Notes under the pieces: generated by a model
Database searches by the model: none
What the model saw: the letters and a program-made list of their open reading frames with translations, nothing else
What the model was told of the DNA's origin: nothing
From: an uncultured Kiritimatiellota bacterium
GTDB taxonomy: Bacteria; Verrucomicrobiota; Kiritimatiellia; RFP12; DVOR01
DNA length: 54,385 nucleotides
Direction: 5' to 3'
NCBI GenBank assembly: GCA_944389565.1
Contig: CALXMV010000015.1
Span: 1-54,385, forward strand
Shown here: in pieces, positions 1-7,406 of the stretch
How the letters are laid out: each line of letters opens with the position of its first letter
How positions within the stretch are numbered: position 1 is the stretch's first letter
Made by a program: the position numbers and the translations under genes

Positions 1-2
1 AA

Positions 3-53
3 CGGGTTAAGAGCTACTTCAAAGACAAAAACGTCGCCTATGCTGCAGAGTGA
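3..53 (+). other. C-terminal tail of an unidentified reading frame
   Basis: The third forward frame is open from the window edge to a TGA at 51-53 and ends with a lysine-rich tail (RVKSYFKDKNVAYAAE). It may be the 3' end of a gene lying outside the window. It may also be another piece of the IS110-type element that follows, because IS110 DEDD domains often carry a similar stretch before their TD-x-x-DA motif. Only 16 residues are visible, so no product is assigned. Confidence 0.25.
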
Positions 54-71
54 AAATATTTAGCCGCCTAA

Positions 72-485
72 TCTATAAGGGAACGTGCGCAAACAGACGT
101 TCGGATTGAGGCCATTCGCCCCCTTGACGGGGTCGGGCCTGGATTGCTCGCCGTCTTGCACGCCTATCTCCCGGAGTTGGGCAAAGTCGGGCGGAAACAA
201 ATCGCCAGTCTCGCGGGTGTCGTCCCACAAGCTCGGGATAGCGGCAAACAACAAGGGCGACGATATGTTTATGGCGGCAAAAGGGTAGTCCGGACAGCGC
301 TTTATGCGGCTTGCATCTGTTTTCTTCGCAAAAGCTCCCCTTACCGTGCGCGTTACGACGCATTACGCGCTTGCAACAAATCGCACCGCACTGCCATCAT
401 CGCGATGGCCCACGCTCTCATCATTCGAATCAACGCCGTTGCCAGACAGGCACTCGAAGAGGCAAAGGGAAACGTTACCGCCTAA
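72..485 (+). pseudogene. IS110-family transposase, C-terminal fragment
   Basis: The frame is open from just after a TAA at 69-71 to the TAA at 483-485 and encodes only the C-terminal Transposase_20 (IS116/IS110/IS902) half. Visible hallmarks are LDGVGPGLLAVL (the helix-hairpin-helix-like GVGP segment), LPELGKVGRKQIASLAGV, RDSGKQQGRRYVYGG and a basic helical tail. The catalytic N-terminal DEDD domain is missing, so the copy cannot transpose by itself. GC content is clearly lower than in the housekeeping genes, consistent with horizontal origin. A GTG/TTG-started ORF of about 113 aa could still be translated from 144, but no ribosome binding site supports it. Family identity is confident; the exact left end is not. 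Confidence 0.8.
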
Positions 486-512
486 GCACTAAGCCCATCT
501 TCCCATTTCAAG

Positions 513-549
513 GGCCATTCAGCCAGAATGGCCTTCTGGTGTTTTTCTG
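513..549 (+). terminator. Candidate intrinsic terminator after IS110 fragment
   Basis: GGCCATTC (513-520), a 5-nt loop and GAATGGCC (526-533) form a perfect 8-bp stem, followed by a T-rich stretch containing TTTTT. It lies 28 nt after the transposase stop codon. The T-run starts about 10 nt after the stem, so efficiency is uncertain. Confidence 0.4.
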
Positions 550-686
550 TTTCCTCTGAAAACTGCGACAACTCTTTCCTTTTCCCCTCTTTAAAAGCCT
601 CCTTCAGCCCTTTTATCCACCCCTTAAACGCCCTGATACACCACCCCTCTCAAAAATCTTACCATCCAACAAAAAATATAGTTGAC

Positions 687-752
687 TTAAGGGTTTCGGG
701 GCAGACCCTTAAGGGTTTCGGGTCAGACCCCTTAGGGTTTCGCCCCGAGGCC
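687..752. repeat. 22-bp-period intergenic array 1 (3 units)
   Basis: Three consecutive 22-bp units start at 687, 709 and 731. The first two differ at a single position, with core AAGGGTTTCGGGGCAGACCC. The reverse complement of the core matches the units of the arrays at 17415, 38386 and 54251. The array lies about 60 bp upstream of the -10 box of the D-aminoacylase gene. There are no spacers, so it is not CRISPR. Confidence 0.8.
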
Positions 753-791
753 TGCGCGTCCCTCGCCTCTGACCTCCTTCGGGACGGGGGT

Positions 792-820
792 GAAACAGCC
801 ACGGGGCGAAGTGGTATAAT
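792..820 (+). promoter_or_regulatory. Promoter with -10 TATAAT 6 nt before the start codon
   Basis: A perfect TATAAT lies at 815-820, and only six bases separate it from the ATG at 827. A weak -35 (GAAACA, 792-797) lies 17 nt upstream. Transcription would begin at or next to the ATG, so the mRNA would be leaderless. There is no Shine-Dalgarno sequence. Confidence 0.6.
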
Positions 821-826
821 GCGGGC

Positions 827-2425
827 ATGGATTTCGATTTTCTCATTCGGGGCGCGACGGTCTTCGACGGGACGGGCGCCAAGCCTTTCGTGGCGGACGT
901 GGGCGTCCGTGGGGAGCGGATCGCGGCGGTCGGCGATCTGGGCGCGGCGGAGGCGCGGGAGGCGCGTGACGGGCGTGGGCTGTGGCTGACGCCGGGCCTG
1001 ATCGACGCGCACACGCATTCGGACGCGTTCCTGCTGTTGGAGCCGACGTGCCCGAGCAAGTTGGCGCAGGGGGTGACGACGGAGGTGGGCGGCCAGTGCG
1101 GCGGGAGCGCGGCGCCGCGCCTGAACGGGGCGCGTCTGCCCTCGGATTGGGAGGCGCAGACCTACCCGCCGCGCCCGGGGCATACGGGGCCGGGGCCGAA
1201 TTGGGGCACGGTGGCCGATTATCGCACGTGCCTGGAGGCGGCACGCCCGGCGACGAACCTGATTCTCTTCGCCGGGCACAACACCATCCGCAAAGGGGTG
1301 ATGGGCGACGCGCCGCGCGCGGCGACGGCCGACGAGGTGGCGGCGATGGCGCGGACGTTGGAGCAGGCGTTGGACGAGGGGGCGTGGGGGATGACCACGG
1401 GGCTCGTCTACCATCCGGGCGTGCATAGCCGCCCCGAGGAGGTGGTGGCCTTGGCGCGGGCGTGCGCCGCGCGGGGCGGGATGTACGCCACGCATATGCG
1501 CAGCGAGGGGGATGGCCTCCTGGAGGCCATCGACGAGGTGCTTGCCCTGGCGCGCGCGACGGGCATCCATGCGCAGATCTCGCATCTCAAGACCTCCGGG
1601 CGCGCGAACTGGGGTAAGCTCGACGCCGCGTTCGCGAAGATCGAGGCCGCGCGCGCGGAGGGGCTGTGGCTCCATTCCGACCGCTATCCGTATCTCTCCT
1701 CGGGCACGGATCTGGACATCGTGTTGCCGGATTGGGCGTCGGCGGGCGGGAACGCGGCCATCCTGCGCCATCTGGACGACCCCGCGGAGGCGCGGCGGAT
1801 CGCGCGCGAGCTCGACGCCTCGGGGCGCGACCCCGCCGCCGTCATGGTCGGCGGCACGTGGTGCGCCGAGACGCGCCCCTGCTCGGGCAGGACGCTCGCG
1901 GAGATCATGGGGGCGTGGGGGTGCTCCTTCGGCGAGGCGGTGGTGCGGATCCTGCGGGCGGATCGCTCGCGGACAGGGGCTTTCTTCTTCGGGATGTGCG
2001 AGGCGAACCTGGCGCGGATCCTGGCCAAGCCGTGGGTCATGCCGGGCTCGGACGCCTCGTTGCGCGCGCCGTGGGGGCCGCTCGGCCGCGATTGGCCGCA
2101 CCCGCGCGCCTACGGCACGCACCCGCGTTTCTTCCGTTTCCTCACCGAACGCCTGGGCCTGGCGCCGGAGACGGCGATTTGGCGCATGACGGGCCTCCCC
2201 GCGCAGGCCTTCAGTATCCCGCGCCGCGGCCTCGTGCGGGAAGGGTTCTTCGCCGACCTCGTGCTCATCGCCCCGGCGACGTGGCGCGACACTGCGGATT
2301 ACGCCCATCCGCACCGTTTCGCGACGGGCGTGGACACGGTGCTCGTCAATGGCTCGCCGGTTTTCATGGGCGGCCAGCTCAACCCCTCGGCGCCGCGCCG
2401 GGGGCGCTTCCTGGAGCGTGCATGA
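827..2425 (+). CDS. dan: N-acyl-D-amino-acid deacylase (D-aminoacylase)
   Basis: This 532-aa cytoplasmic amidohydrolase would release D-amino acids from N-acyl derivatives. The N-terminal beta-sandwich segment leads into GLIDAHTHSD (metal-binding His62 and His64). Later landmarks typical of the D-aminoacylase/dihydroorotase-like family are ATHMRSEG, QISHLK, the PGSDAS motif carrying the catalytic Asp, and THPRFF. The length matches the family (about 480-530 aa). The start is the ATG next to a consensus -10 box, which suggests a leaderless message. The gene overlaps hydE by 4 nt (ATGA), so the two are co-translated. The link to hydrogenase maturation is not obvious. Acyl-group and D-amino-acid specificity cannot be read from the sequence. 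Confidence 0.9.
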   Translation: MDFDFLIRGATVFDGTGAKPFVADVGVRGERIAAVGDLGAAEAREARDGRGLWLTPGLIDAHTHSDAFLLLEPTCPSKLAQGVTTEVGGQCGGSAAPRLNGARLPSDWEAQTYPPRPGHTGPGPNWGTVADYRTCLEAARPATNLILFAGHNTIRKGVMGDAPRAATADEVAAMARTLEQALDEGAWGMTTGLVYHPGVHSRPEEVVALARACAARGGMYATHMRSEGDGLLEAIDEVLALARATGIHAQISHLKTSGRANWGKLDAAFAKIEAARAEGLWLHSDRYPYLSSGTDLDIVLPDWASAGGNAAILRHLDDPAEARRIARELDASGRDPAAVMVGGTWCAETRPCSGRTLAEIMGAWGCSFGEAVVRILRADRSRTGAFFFGMCEANLARILAKPWVMPGSDASLRAPWGPLGRDWPHPRAYGTHPRFFRFLTERLGLAPETAIWRMTGLPAQAFSIPRRGLVREGFFADLVLIAPATWRDTADYAHPHRFATGVDTVLVNGSPVFMGGQLNPSAPRRGRFLERA

Positions 2426-3417
2426 CCCGCGCCGGGATCCTGGCCCGCCTCACGGCGCCCGACGCCTTCGCCCTCTTCGCCGAGGCGCGGGCCATCCGCG
2501 CCAAGACCAAGGGCGACGCGTGTTTCCTGCGCGGGCTCGTCGAGCTCTCCAGCGTCTGCGACCGCGATTGCCTCTATTGCGGGATGCGCCATTCCAACGC
2601 CCGCACCCACCGTTACGCGCTGGACGACGCGACGATCGTGGCGTGCGCGCGGCTGGCGCGGGAGTTGCGCTTCGGGACGGTCGTCCTGCAGGCCGGCGAA
2701 TGCCCCGCGCTGTGGACGCGCGAACGCGTCGCCGGGCTCGTCCGCCGGATCAAGGGCGAGACGGGGCAGCGGGTGACGCTCTCGCTGGGGGAACGGTCCG
2801 AGGCGGACACGGCGGCGTGGCGCGAGGCCGGGGCGGATCGCTACCTGTTGCGCTTCGAGACCACCGACCGGGCGCTTTTCGCGCGGATCCATCCCGGTGC
2901 GTCCATGGCGGGCGAGCATCCGCGCTTGGCGCAATTGCGGCGCATGAAGGCGCAAGGCTACGAGATCGGCGGCGGCTTCATGCTCGGCCTGCCGGGGCAG
3001 ACGCTCGCTTCCGTGGCCGACGATTTGCTGACGCTCGCGGATCTGCGGTGCGACATGGTGGGGGTGGGCCCCTATCTGGCGCATCCGGACACGCCGCTTG
3101 GCCGTGACGCGACGCCCTCCGAGGTGCCGGTGTCGGTCGATTTCACGTGCCGGTGCTACGCCCTCGCGCGCCTCCTGCTCCCCAAGGCGAACATCCCCTC
3201 CACCACCGCGCTCTCGACGCTTGACCCCGCGCATGGGCGCGTGGCGGGGCTCAACGCCGGCGCCAACGTCTTCATGCCCAACCTCACCCCGCGGACCGTC
3301 CGCGCCGATTACCAGATCTATCCGGACAAGGTGTGCGTGGTGGCGCCGGAGGCCGATTCGCTCGCCGCCCTCCGCGCCGACCTCGCGGCCGCAGGCCTCG
3401 CCCAACAGGAAGGGTGA
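2422..3417 (+). CDS. hydE: [FeFe]-hydrogenase maturase HydE (radical SAM)
   Basis: This 331-aa radical SAM enzyme belongs to the pathway that builds the H-cluster diiron subsite. The cluster-binding motif CDRDCLYCG gives Cys46, Cys50 and Cys53 (CX3CX2C). It is followed by the HydE-type segments VVLQAGE and RFETTDRALFARIHPG, and a C-terminal region ending FMPNLTP...YQIYPDK. The second, non-essential FeS site found in some HydE proteins is absent: there are no cysteines in the segment IPSTTALSTL. The start codon overlaps the upstream stop by 4 nt. No hydA, hydF or hydG is in this window, so the remaining maturation genes must lie elsewhere. The related BioB and PylB families fit less well than HydE. 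Confidence 0.92.
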   Translation: MTRAGILARLTAPDAFALFAEARAIRAKTKGDACFLRGLVELSSVCDRDCLYCGMRHSNARTHRYALDDATIVACARLARELRFGTVVLQAGECPALWTRERVAGLVRRIKGETGQRVTLSLGERSEADTAAWREAGADRYLLRFETTDRALFARIHPGASMAGEHPRLAQLRRMKAQGYEIGGGFMLGLPGQTLASVADDLLTLADLRCDMVGVGPYLAHPDTPLGRDATPSEVPVSVDFTCRCYALARLLLPKANIPSTTALSTLDPAHGRVAGLNAGANVFMPNLTPRTVRADYQIYPDKVCVVAPEADSLAALRADLAAAGLAQQEG

Positions 3418-3451
3418 ACGCGAAAAAATTAAAATAGGCTAACGATTTTTC

Positions 3452-3493
3452 TTGCAAACCCTCCTTGGGTCTGTTATATTTAGTCCTGTCTAA
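3452..3493 (+). promoter_or_regulatory. Promoter with overlapping dyad, possible metal-regulator operator
   Basis: TTGCAA (3452-3457), a 17-nt spacer and TATATT (3475-3480) form a near-consensus sigma-70 promoter for the DUF3793-flavodoxin pair. The dyad TTAG-N6-CTAA (3480-3493) overlaps the end of the -10 box, and a related TAGGCTAA lies upstream at 3435-3442. The dyad resembles DtxR/MntR-class half-sites. Regulation by iron or manganese is an inference, supported by flavodoxin being a classic low-iron gene. Confidence 0.6.
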
Positions 3494-3533
3494 TCAATTG
3501 AGCGAGACAACGCACGCGAAGACGGAGGACAGG

Positions 3534-4172
3534 ATGTTGATTGACGCATGGAGCATGATTTGCGCCCGGCATCGGGAGGAGACGCTCACGTTCCTCACGG
3601 TGAAGACGGCGGCGGTCCGCTGTGGCGCCAAGCCGGCGGAGTTGTTGCGCGTGCCGGTCTCGGCGCCGCAGGCGGCGGGCGGACGGTCGCGCGGCGTGTG
3701 CGCGGCGCTCGGGTTGCCGCACCGCATCCTGCGGGAGGACGCCGCCAGCGACCTGATCCTCTTTTACCATCCGGAGCGGTTGGCGGAGGCGCTTGGGAGG
3801 CCGCGGGCGGCGGCCTTCCTGGGGGCGCGCGGCTGGCCGGCGGCCGCCGGAGCGGAGGCCATGCTGGATGAGCTCGCCCGCCGGTGGGAGGCCGGGCCGA
3901 CCCATGAGGTGGGGTTCTTCCTGGGGTATCCGCCAAAGGACGTCGCGGGGTTCCTGCACGCCGCGCCGGAGGTGACGCGCCCCGGCGACCGCTGGCGGGT
4001 CTTCGGGGAGGAGGGCGAGAGCCGCCGGCTCATGCGCCTGCACCGCGCGTTGGAACTCCGCGCCACGGCCGTCTGCGTCCGCGACCCCTCCCCGGCGACG
4101 CGTTTCCGGCGCATCCGCGCTTTCGGTTTCGAGAAAACACCCGTGCGAACGACACAAAGGAAAGGAGCCTGA
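3534..4172 (+). CDS. DUF3793 family protein
   Basis: This 212-aa soluble protein carries the DUF3793 hallmark THEVGFFLGYPPKDVAGF from about residue 122, preceded by the family's AAVRCGAKPAELLRV and SDLILFYHPERL segments. The ATG at 3534 has a GGAGG sequence 6 nt upstream and lies downstream of the promoter's -10 box. An in-frame TTG at 3465 would overlap the promoter and is rejected. Its function has not been established. In many anaerobes the family is found near flavodoxin or Fe2+-transport genes, and here flavodoxin follows after 2 nt. A role in iron limitation or redox balance is therefore likely but unproven. Confidence 0.82.
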   Translation: MLIDAWSMICARHREETLTFLTVKTAAVRCGAKPAELLRVPVSAPQAAGGRSRGVCAALGLPHRILREDAASDLILFYHPERLAEALGRPRAAAFLGARGWPAAAGAEAMLDELARRWEAGPTHEVGFFLGYPPKDVAGFLHAAPEVTRPGDRWRVFGEEGESRRLMRLHRALELRATAVCVRDPSPATRFRRIRAFGFEKTPVRTTQRKGA

Positions 4173-4174
4173 CC

Positions 4175-4669
4175 ATGGCAACCGTCAAAATCATCTATGG
4201 CAGCACCACCGGCATGACCGAGGCCGCCGCGCAAAGCCTCGCCGCCCTGTTCGGTGCCGAGGCCATCCCCATCGCCTCCGCCACGCCGGAAGACCTCGAT
4301 GCGGATCTCCTGATCCTCGGATCCTCCACCTGGGGATACGGCGAGCCGCAGGACGACTGGGCCGCCTCCGGCTTGGCCTTGCTCGACGCGGCGGATCTCT
4401 CCGGCAGGAAGGTCGCCGTCTTCGGGACCGGGGATTCCGTCGGCTTCGCCGACACCTTCGCCGCCGCGCTCGGCATCCTGGCCGACAAGGCCGTCGAACG
4501 CGGCGCGACGCTCGTCGGGCAGGTCCCGACCGACGGGTATGGCGCCACCGAGACCACCGCCGTGCGCGACGGGCGCTTCGTCGGGCTGGCGTTGGACGAC
4601 ACCAACGAGGCCGAGCGCACCCCCGAGCGCATCGCGGCATGGGCCGAACGCCTCAAGGCAACCCTGTGA
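4175..4669 (+). CDS. fldA: Flavodoxin
   Basis: This 164-aa FMN-binding electron carrier can replace ferredoxin. The phosphate-binding loop IIYGSTTGMTE occupies residues 6-16. The FMN-stacking loop SSTWGYGEPQDDW (from about residue 50) and GTGDSVGFADTF (from about 84) follow as in long-chain bacterial flavodoxins. A strong AAAGGAG ribosome binding site lies 8 nt before the ATG, and the gene starts 2 nt after the DUF3793 stop. Likely partners in this organism are pyruvate:ferredoxin oxidoreductase and hydrogenase, neither of which is in the window. A bidirectional terminator follows at 4681. Confidence 0.95.
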   Translation: MATVKIIYGSTTGMTEAAAQSLAALFGAEAIPIASATPEDLDADLLILGSSTWGYGEPQDDWAASGLALLDAADLSGRKVAVFGTGDSVGFADTFAAALGILADKAVERGATLVGQVPTDGYGATETTAVRDGRFVGLALDDTNEAERTPERIAAWAERLKATL

Positions 4670-4680
4670 CGCGCGGCAGG

Positions 4681-4713
4681 AAAAACGCCCCGGCTCGACG
4701 CCGGGGCGTTTTT
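4681..4713. terminator. Bidirectional intrinsic terminator
   Basis: A perfect 14-bp stem (AAAAACGCCCCGGC at 4681-4694, complement at 4700-4713) with a 5-nt loop carries an A-run on one side and a T-run on the other. It lies between the converging flavodoxin (plus) and phosphoribosyltransferase (minus) genes and serves both. Confidence 0.92.
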
Positions 4714-4738
4714 GCGTGCGGGCCCTGAGGGTGGGGCG

Positions 4739-5269
4739 TCAGCGCAGGAGGATGTCGGCGAGCTCGGGATCCTTGACGTGGAGCTCGTCGGGGGTGAGGC
4801 CTTGGAGCTCGTGGGGGAAGACGAGCCAGTCGGCGGTCTCGCGCAGGTGGTAGTGCGGGCCGAAGGGGACGAGCGCGGCGGCGGGTTTCCAGTAGACGGT
4901 GGCGATGCGGGCGTCGGCGTCGGCGAGGCGCGCCAAGGCAGCCTCGGCGGTCTTGCCCGTGTCGAAGACGTCGTCCACCACGAGGACGCGCCTGCCGGCG
5001 AGGGAGTCCAGGAGCGCGTCGGCGAACTGGAAGGCGACGGTCTCGGCGCGTTGCGCGATGCCGCTGTAGGAGGCGCATTTGACGATGGCGTGCGGGGTTG
5101 GCCGCCCCAGGAAGGCGAAGACCTCGCTGATGATGACGCCCGGCTGCGCGCCGCCGCGCCAAAGGGCCAGGATGAAGTCCGGTCGCCACGCGGGGTCGTC
5201 GAAGATCATGCGTGCCAATCGCGCGCAGTCACGCTGGAAGGCATCCGCGGAGAGGAAACGTTTGGTCAT
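4739..5269 (-). CDS. Purine phosphoribosyltransferase (COG2236/Gpt-like)
   Basis: This 176-aa type I phosphoribosyltransferase carries the PRPP-binding signature RRVLVVDDVFDTG (residues 93-105), with the acidic pair followed by the DTGKT loop. An early FILALWRGGAQPG segment contains the PPi-binding turn. The WRGG arrangement is typical of xanthine/hypoxanthine-guanine enzymes rather than of uracil or orotate enzymes. It would salvage a free purine base with PRPP in the cytoplasm. It is the last gene of the htpG-dnaX operon, and its ATG overlaps the stop of the preceding membrane-protein gene by 4 nt. The exact base specificity cannot be decided from sequence. Confidence 0.8.
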   Translation of the reverse strand: MTKRFLSADAFQRDCARLARMIFDDPAWRPDFILALWRGGAQPGVIISEVFAFLGRPTPHAIVKCASYSGIAQRAETVAFQFADALLDSLAGRRVLVVDDVFDTGKTAEAALARLADADARIATVYWKPAAALVPFGPHYHLRETADWLVFPHELQGLTPDELHVKDPELADILLR

Positions 5270-5886
5270 CGGTAGGCTTCCTGGACGGCGGCGGAGAGGG
5301 GGAGGGGATGGCGCGCGAGCCAGAGGAGGAGGGCGCGGTTGGCGATGGGCAGGGTGAGGACGACGCCGATGCCCAGGAGGGCGAGGCCGACCCAGCCGAG
5401 GAGCCCCAGGAGCATGGCGGGGAACGCCACGCCGGGCGCGGCGAGCGTCAGGCGCCAGGCCGCGCGGCAGGCGACGCCGATGGGCAGGGCGAAACGGTCG
5501 GCCAGAACGAGCGCGAGCCAGAGCGGCTGAAGAAGCAGGAGGCAGACGGGCACGAAGCCGAGCAGGGTGGCCTGGAAGCAGGGCAGGAACATGACGCCCC
5601 AGATGACGAGGCCGAGCCAGAAGGTCGTGGCGCGGCGGTTGGGGTCGCGCAGGCGTTCCATGGCCAGGAGGTTGGCGAGGAGCGTCTCGGGGCCGGGGAG
5701 GGGTTGGCGCGCGCCGCCGGGGCGGGCGGGGTCGAGGTGCCAGAGCCAGAGGATGGCGGCGGGGCCGAGGAGGATGGCGGTGGCGGATCCGAGGAGGAAG
5801 AGCGCGGCGAGGAACGCCTCGCGCATGGGGTCGGCGCGGAGGAAGCGCCAACCGTCGAGAAGGGCGGAGAGAAAGGGGCCGTTCAT
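5266..5886 (-). CDS. Polytopic membrane protein, unknown function
   Basis: This 206-aa protein has about four or five hydrophobic segments: residues 25-50, a long stretch around 93-135 (FWLGLVIWGVMFLPCFQ then VCLLLLQPLWLALVLA), and 158-190. No catalytic motif was recognised. It is encoded between a Pro/Ala-rich single-pass protein (1-nt gap) and the phosphoribosyltransferase (4-nt overlap), so it is part of the same operon. The start ATG at 5886 was chosen because an upstream extension would run through the neighbouring gene. It could be a YciC/DUF975-like integral membrane protein, but that is a guess. Confidence 0.7.
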   Translation of the reverse strand: MNGPFLSALLDGWRFLRADPMREAFLAALFLLGSATAILLGPAAILWLWHLDPARPGGARQPLPGPETLLANLLAMERLRDPNRRATTFWLGLVIWGVMFLPCFQATLLGFVPVCLLLLQPLWLALVLADRFALPIGVACRAAWRLTLAAPGVAFPAMLLGLLGWVGLALLGIGVVLTLPIANRALLLWLARHPLPLSAAVQEAYR

Positions 5887-5887
5887 G

Positions 5888-6373
5888 TCAGAGCTGCCAT
5901 TCGAGCTCGTCGTTCCCGACGGGGAGGCTGACGCGGTTACGCGGGAGGCCGTCCGGGCCGACGAGGGCGGCGGCCTCGGGTTTCTCGGTGGGGGCCTGAC
6001 GCTTGGCTGGCGCGGGCTTGGCCTGGGCGGGCGGCTGCGCGGGTTTGGGTGCGGGCTGGGTGGCCTGGGGGGCGGGTTTGGGTTCGGCGGGTTTGGCCTG
6101 GGCGGGCGCTTGCTCGGGCTGGGACGCAGGTTGCGGTTTGGGCTGGGGTGTCGCCTGAGGCTTGGGCTGGGCGATGGGTTGGGGCGCCGGGCCCGGCGTG
6201 GTCTGGGCGGCACGCGCCTGCGCCTCGGCCAAGCGGACGTCGAGCATCTTCTCGTTCATGGTCATGGTGCGCTGGACGATCCACATGACCATGCCGCAGA
6301 TCATCGCGACGATCAGCACGGCGACGACGGCGAGGACGATGACGGTGGCGTTAGACTTGGGTTGCTGGTCCAT
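5888..6373 (-). CDS. Single-pass membrane protein with Pro/Ala/Gln-rich domain
   Basis: This 161-aa protein has one transmembrane helix at residues 9-34, a short amphipathic linker (MTMNEKMLDVRLAEAQARAA) and a low-complexity PxPAQPKP-type tract over residues 58-130. It ends in a small conserved-looking tail (RNRVSLPVGNDELEWQL). The architecture matches TonB/TolA-like or SPOR-type periplasm-spanning linkers, although no terminal domain of those families is recognisable. It overlaps the 3' end of rlmN by 23 nt. The extended Pro-rich region would reach across the periplasm if the short N-terminus stays in the cytoplasm. Function unknown. Confidence 0.65.
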   Translation of the reverse strand: MDQQPKSNATVIVLAVVAVLIVAMICGMVMWIVQRTMTMNEKMLDVRLAEAQARAAQTTPGPAPQPIAQPKPQATPQPKPQPASQPEQAPAQAKPAEPKPAPQATQPAPKPAQPPAQAKPAPAKRQAPTEKPEAAALVGPDGLPRNRVSLPVGNDELEWQL

Positions 6374-7406
6374 GCTTGGCCTCTTGGTTTCGGAGACGGA
6401 GTTGGCCGCAGGCGGCGTCGGCCTGGCGGCCGCGGCTGCGTCGGAGGGTGGTGTGGATGCCGGCCTTGAGGAGCGCGTCCAGGAAGGCCAGGCAGTCGGC
6501 GTGCGGGGGCGTGCGGCCGTCGAACTCGGCGACGGGCGAGAGCGGGATGAGGTTCACGCGGGCCTTGCGCCCGCGCAGGAGGCGGATGAGCGCTTGGGCG
6601 TGGGCGGGGCGGTCGTTGAGGCCGTGCACCAACGTGTACTCGTAGGTGATGATGCGCCCGGTGGCGGCGGTGTAGGCGTCGCACGCGGGGAGCAGTTCGC
6701 CCAGCGGCCAGCGGCGGTTGACCGGCATGAGGCGCGAGCGGAGCGCGTCGTCGGGCGCGTGGAGGGAGACGGAGAGCTCGAACTGCACGCCCTCCCCGGC
6801 GAGGCGCTCGATGCCCGGCACGACCCCGCAGGTGGAGAGGGTGATGTGGCGTGCGCCGATGTTGAGCCCTTGCTGGCAGTTGAGCACGCGCAGGGCACGA
6901 AGGACGGCGTCGTAGTTCATGAACGGCTCGCCCATGCCCATGACGACGATGTTGTTGGGCAGGCGGCCGAAGGCCTTGGCCAGGGCCATCACCTCGCCCA
7001 CGATCTCGTCGGCGGCGAGCGAGCGGACGCACCCGAGCTGGCCGCTGGCGCAGAAGGCGCAATGCATGGCGCAGCCGACCTGCGAGGAGACGCATTGGGT
7101 GACGCGCCCGTCGGCAGGGATCCAGACGGTTTCGACGCGTTCGCCGTCGGCCATCTCGAGGAGCATCTTGACGACGCCGTCGGGGCCGGTGGGCGAACGG
7201 TCGACCTCGCGCGGCAGGGTGAGCGGGTGCTCGGCGGCGAGGCGGTCGCGCAGGGCGGGCGGCAGGGTGGTGAGCGCGCGCCAGTCACCGATCCGGTCGG
7301 CGTAGAGGCCGTGGAGGATCTGCTTGGCACGGAAAGTCGGGAGGCCGGCCTCCTTGCAGAAGGCAGCCCAGTCGGCGGGGAGCAGGGCGTAGGCGGGGTC
7401 AGGCAT
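6351..7406 (-). CDS. rlmN: 23S rRNA (adenine2503-C2)-methyltransferase RlmN
   Basis: This 351-aa dual-specificity radical SAM enzyme methylates C2 of A2503 in 23S rRNA and A37 in some tRNAs. The motif GCAMHCAFCA holds the cluster cysteines Cys112, Cys116 and Cys119. VVMGMGEPFMNYD, ITLSTCGVVPGI and LAVSLHAP-type segments (here ELSVSLHAPDD) follow in family order. Near the C-terminus, DAACGQL carries the methyl-accepting catalytic cysteine. The ATG at 7406 lies 8 nt inside the end of recR, indicating coupling. The tail extends about 15 residues beyond QL, overlapping the next gene. Confidence 0.95.
   Translation of the reverse strand: MPDPAYALLPADWAAFCKEAGLPTFRAKQILHGLYADRIGDWRALTTLPPALRDRLAAEHPLTLPREVDRSPTGPDGVVKMLLEMADGERVETVWIPADGRVTQCVSSQVGCAMHCAFCASGQLGCVRSLAADEIVGEVMALAKAFGRLPNNIVVMGMGEPFMNYDAVLRALRVLNCQQGLNIGARHITLSTCGVVPGIERLAGEGVQFELSVSLHAPDDALRSRLMPVNRRWPLGELLPACDAYTAATGRIITYEYTLVHGLNDRPAHAQALIRLLRGRKARVNLIPLSPVAEFDGRTPPHADCLAFLDALLKAGIHTTLRRSRGRQADAACGQLRLRNQEAKHGPATQV

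Larger units (their letters stand above)
486..826. other. Intergenic spacer between IS fragment and D-aminoacylase gene
   Basis: This 341-base stretch has no convincing gene. It holds an 8-bp perfect hairpin (513-520 with 526-533) followed by a T-rich stretch, which could terminate transcription from the IS fragment. It then has an AT-rich segment near 660-687, a 22-bp-period repeat array (687-752) and the promoter of the downstream gene ending at 820. Confidence 0.6.

Noticed and set aside
73..363. 96-aa minus-strand frame in the IS110 fragment
   Set aside because: It is antisense to the transposase C-terminus, which is clearly recognisable.
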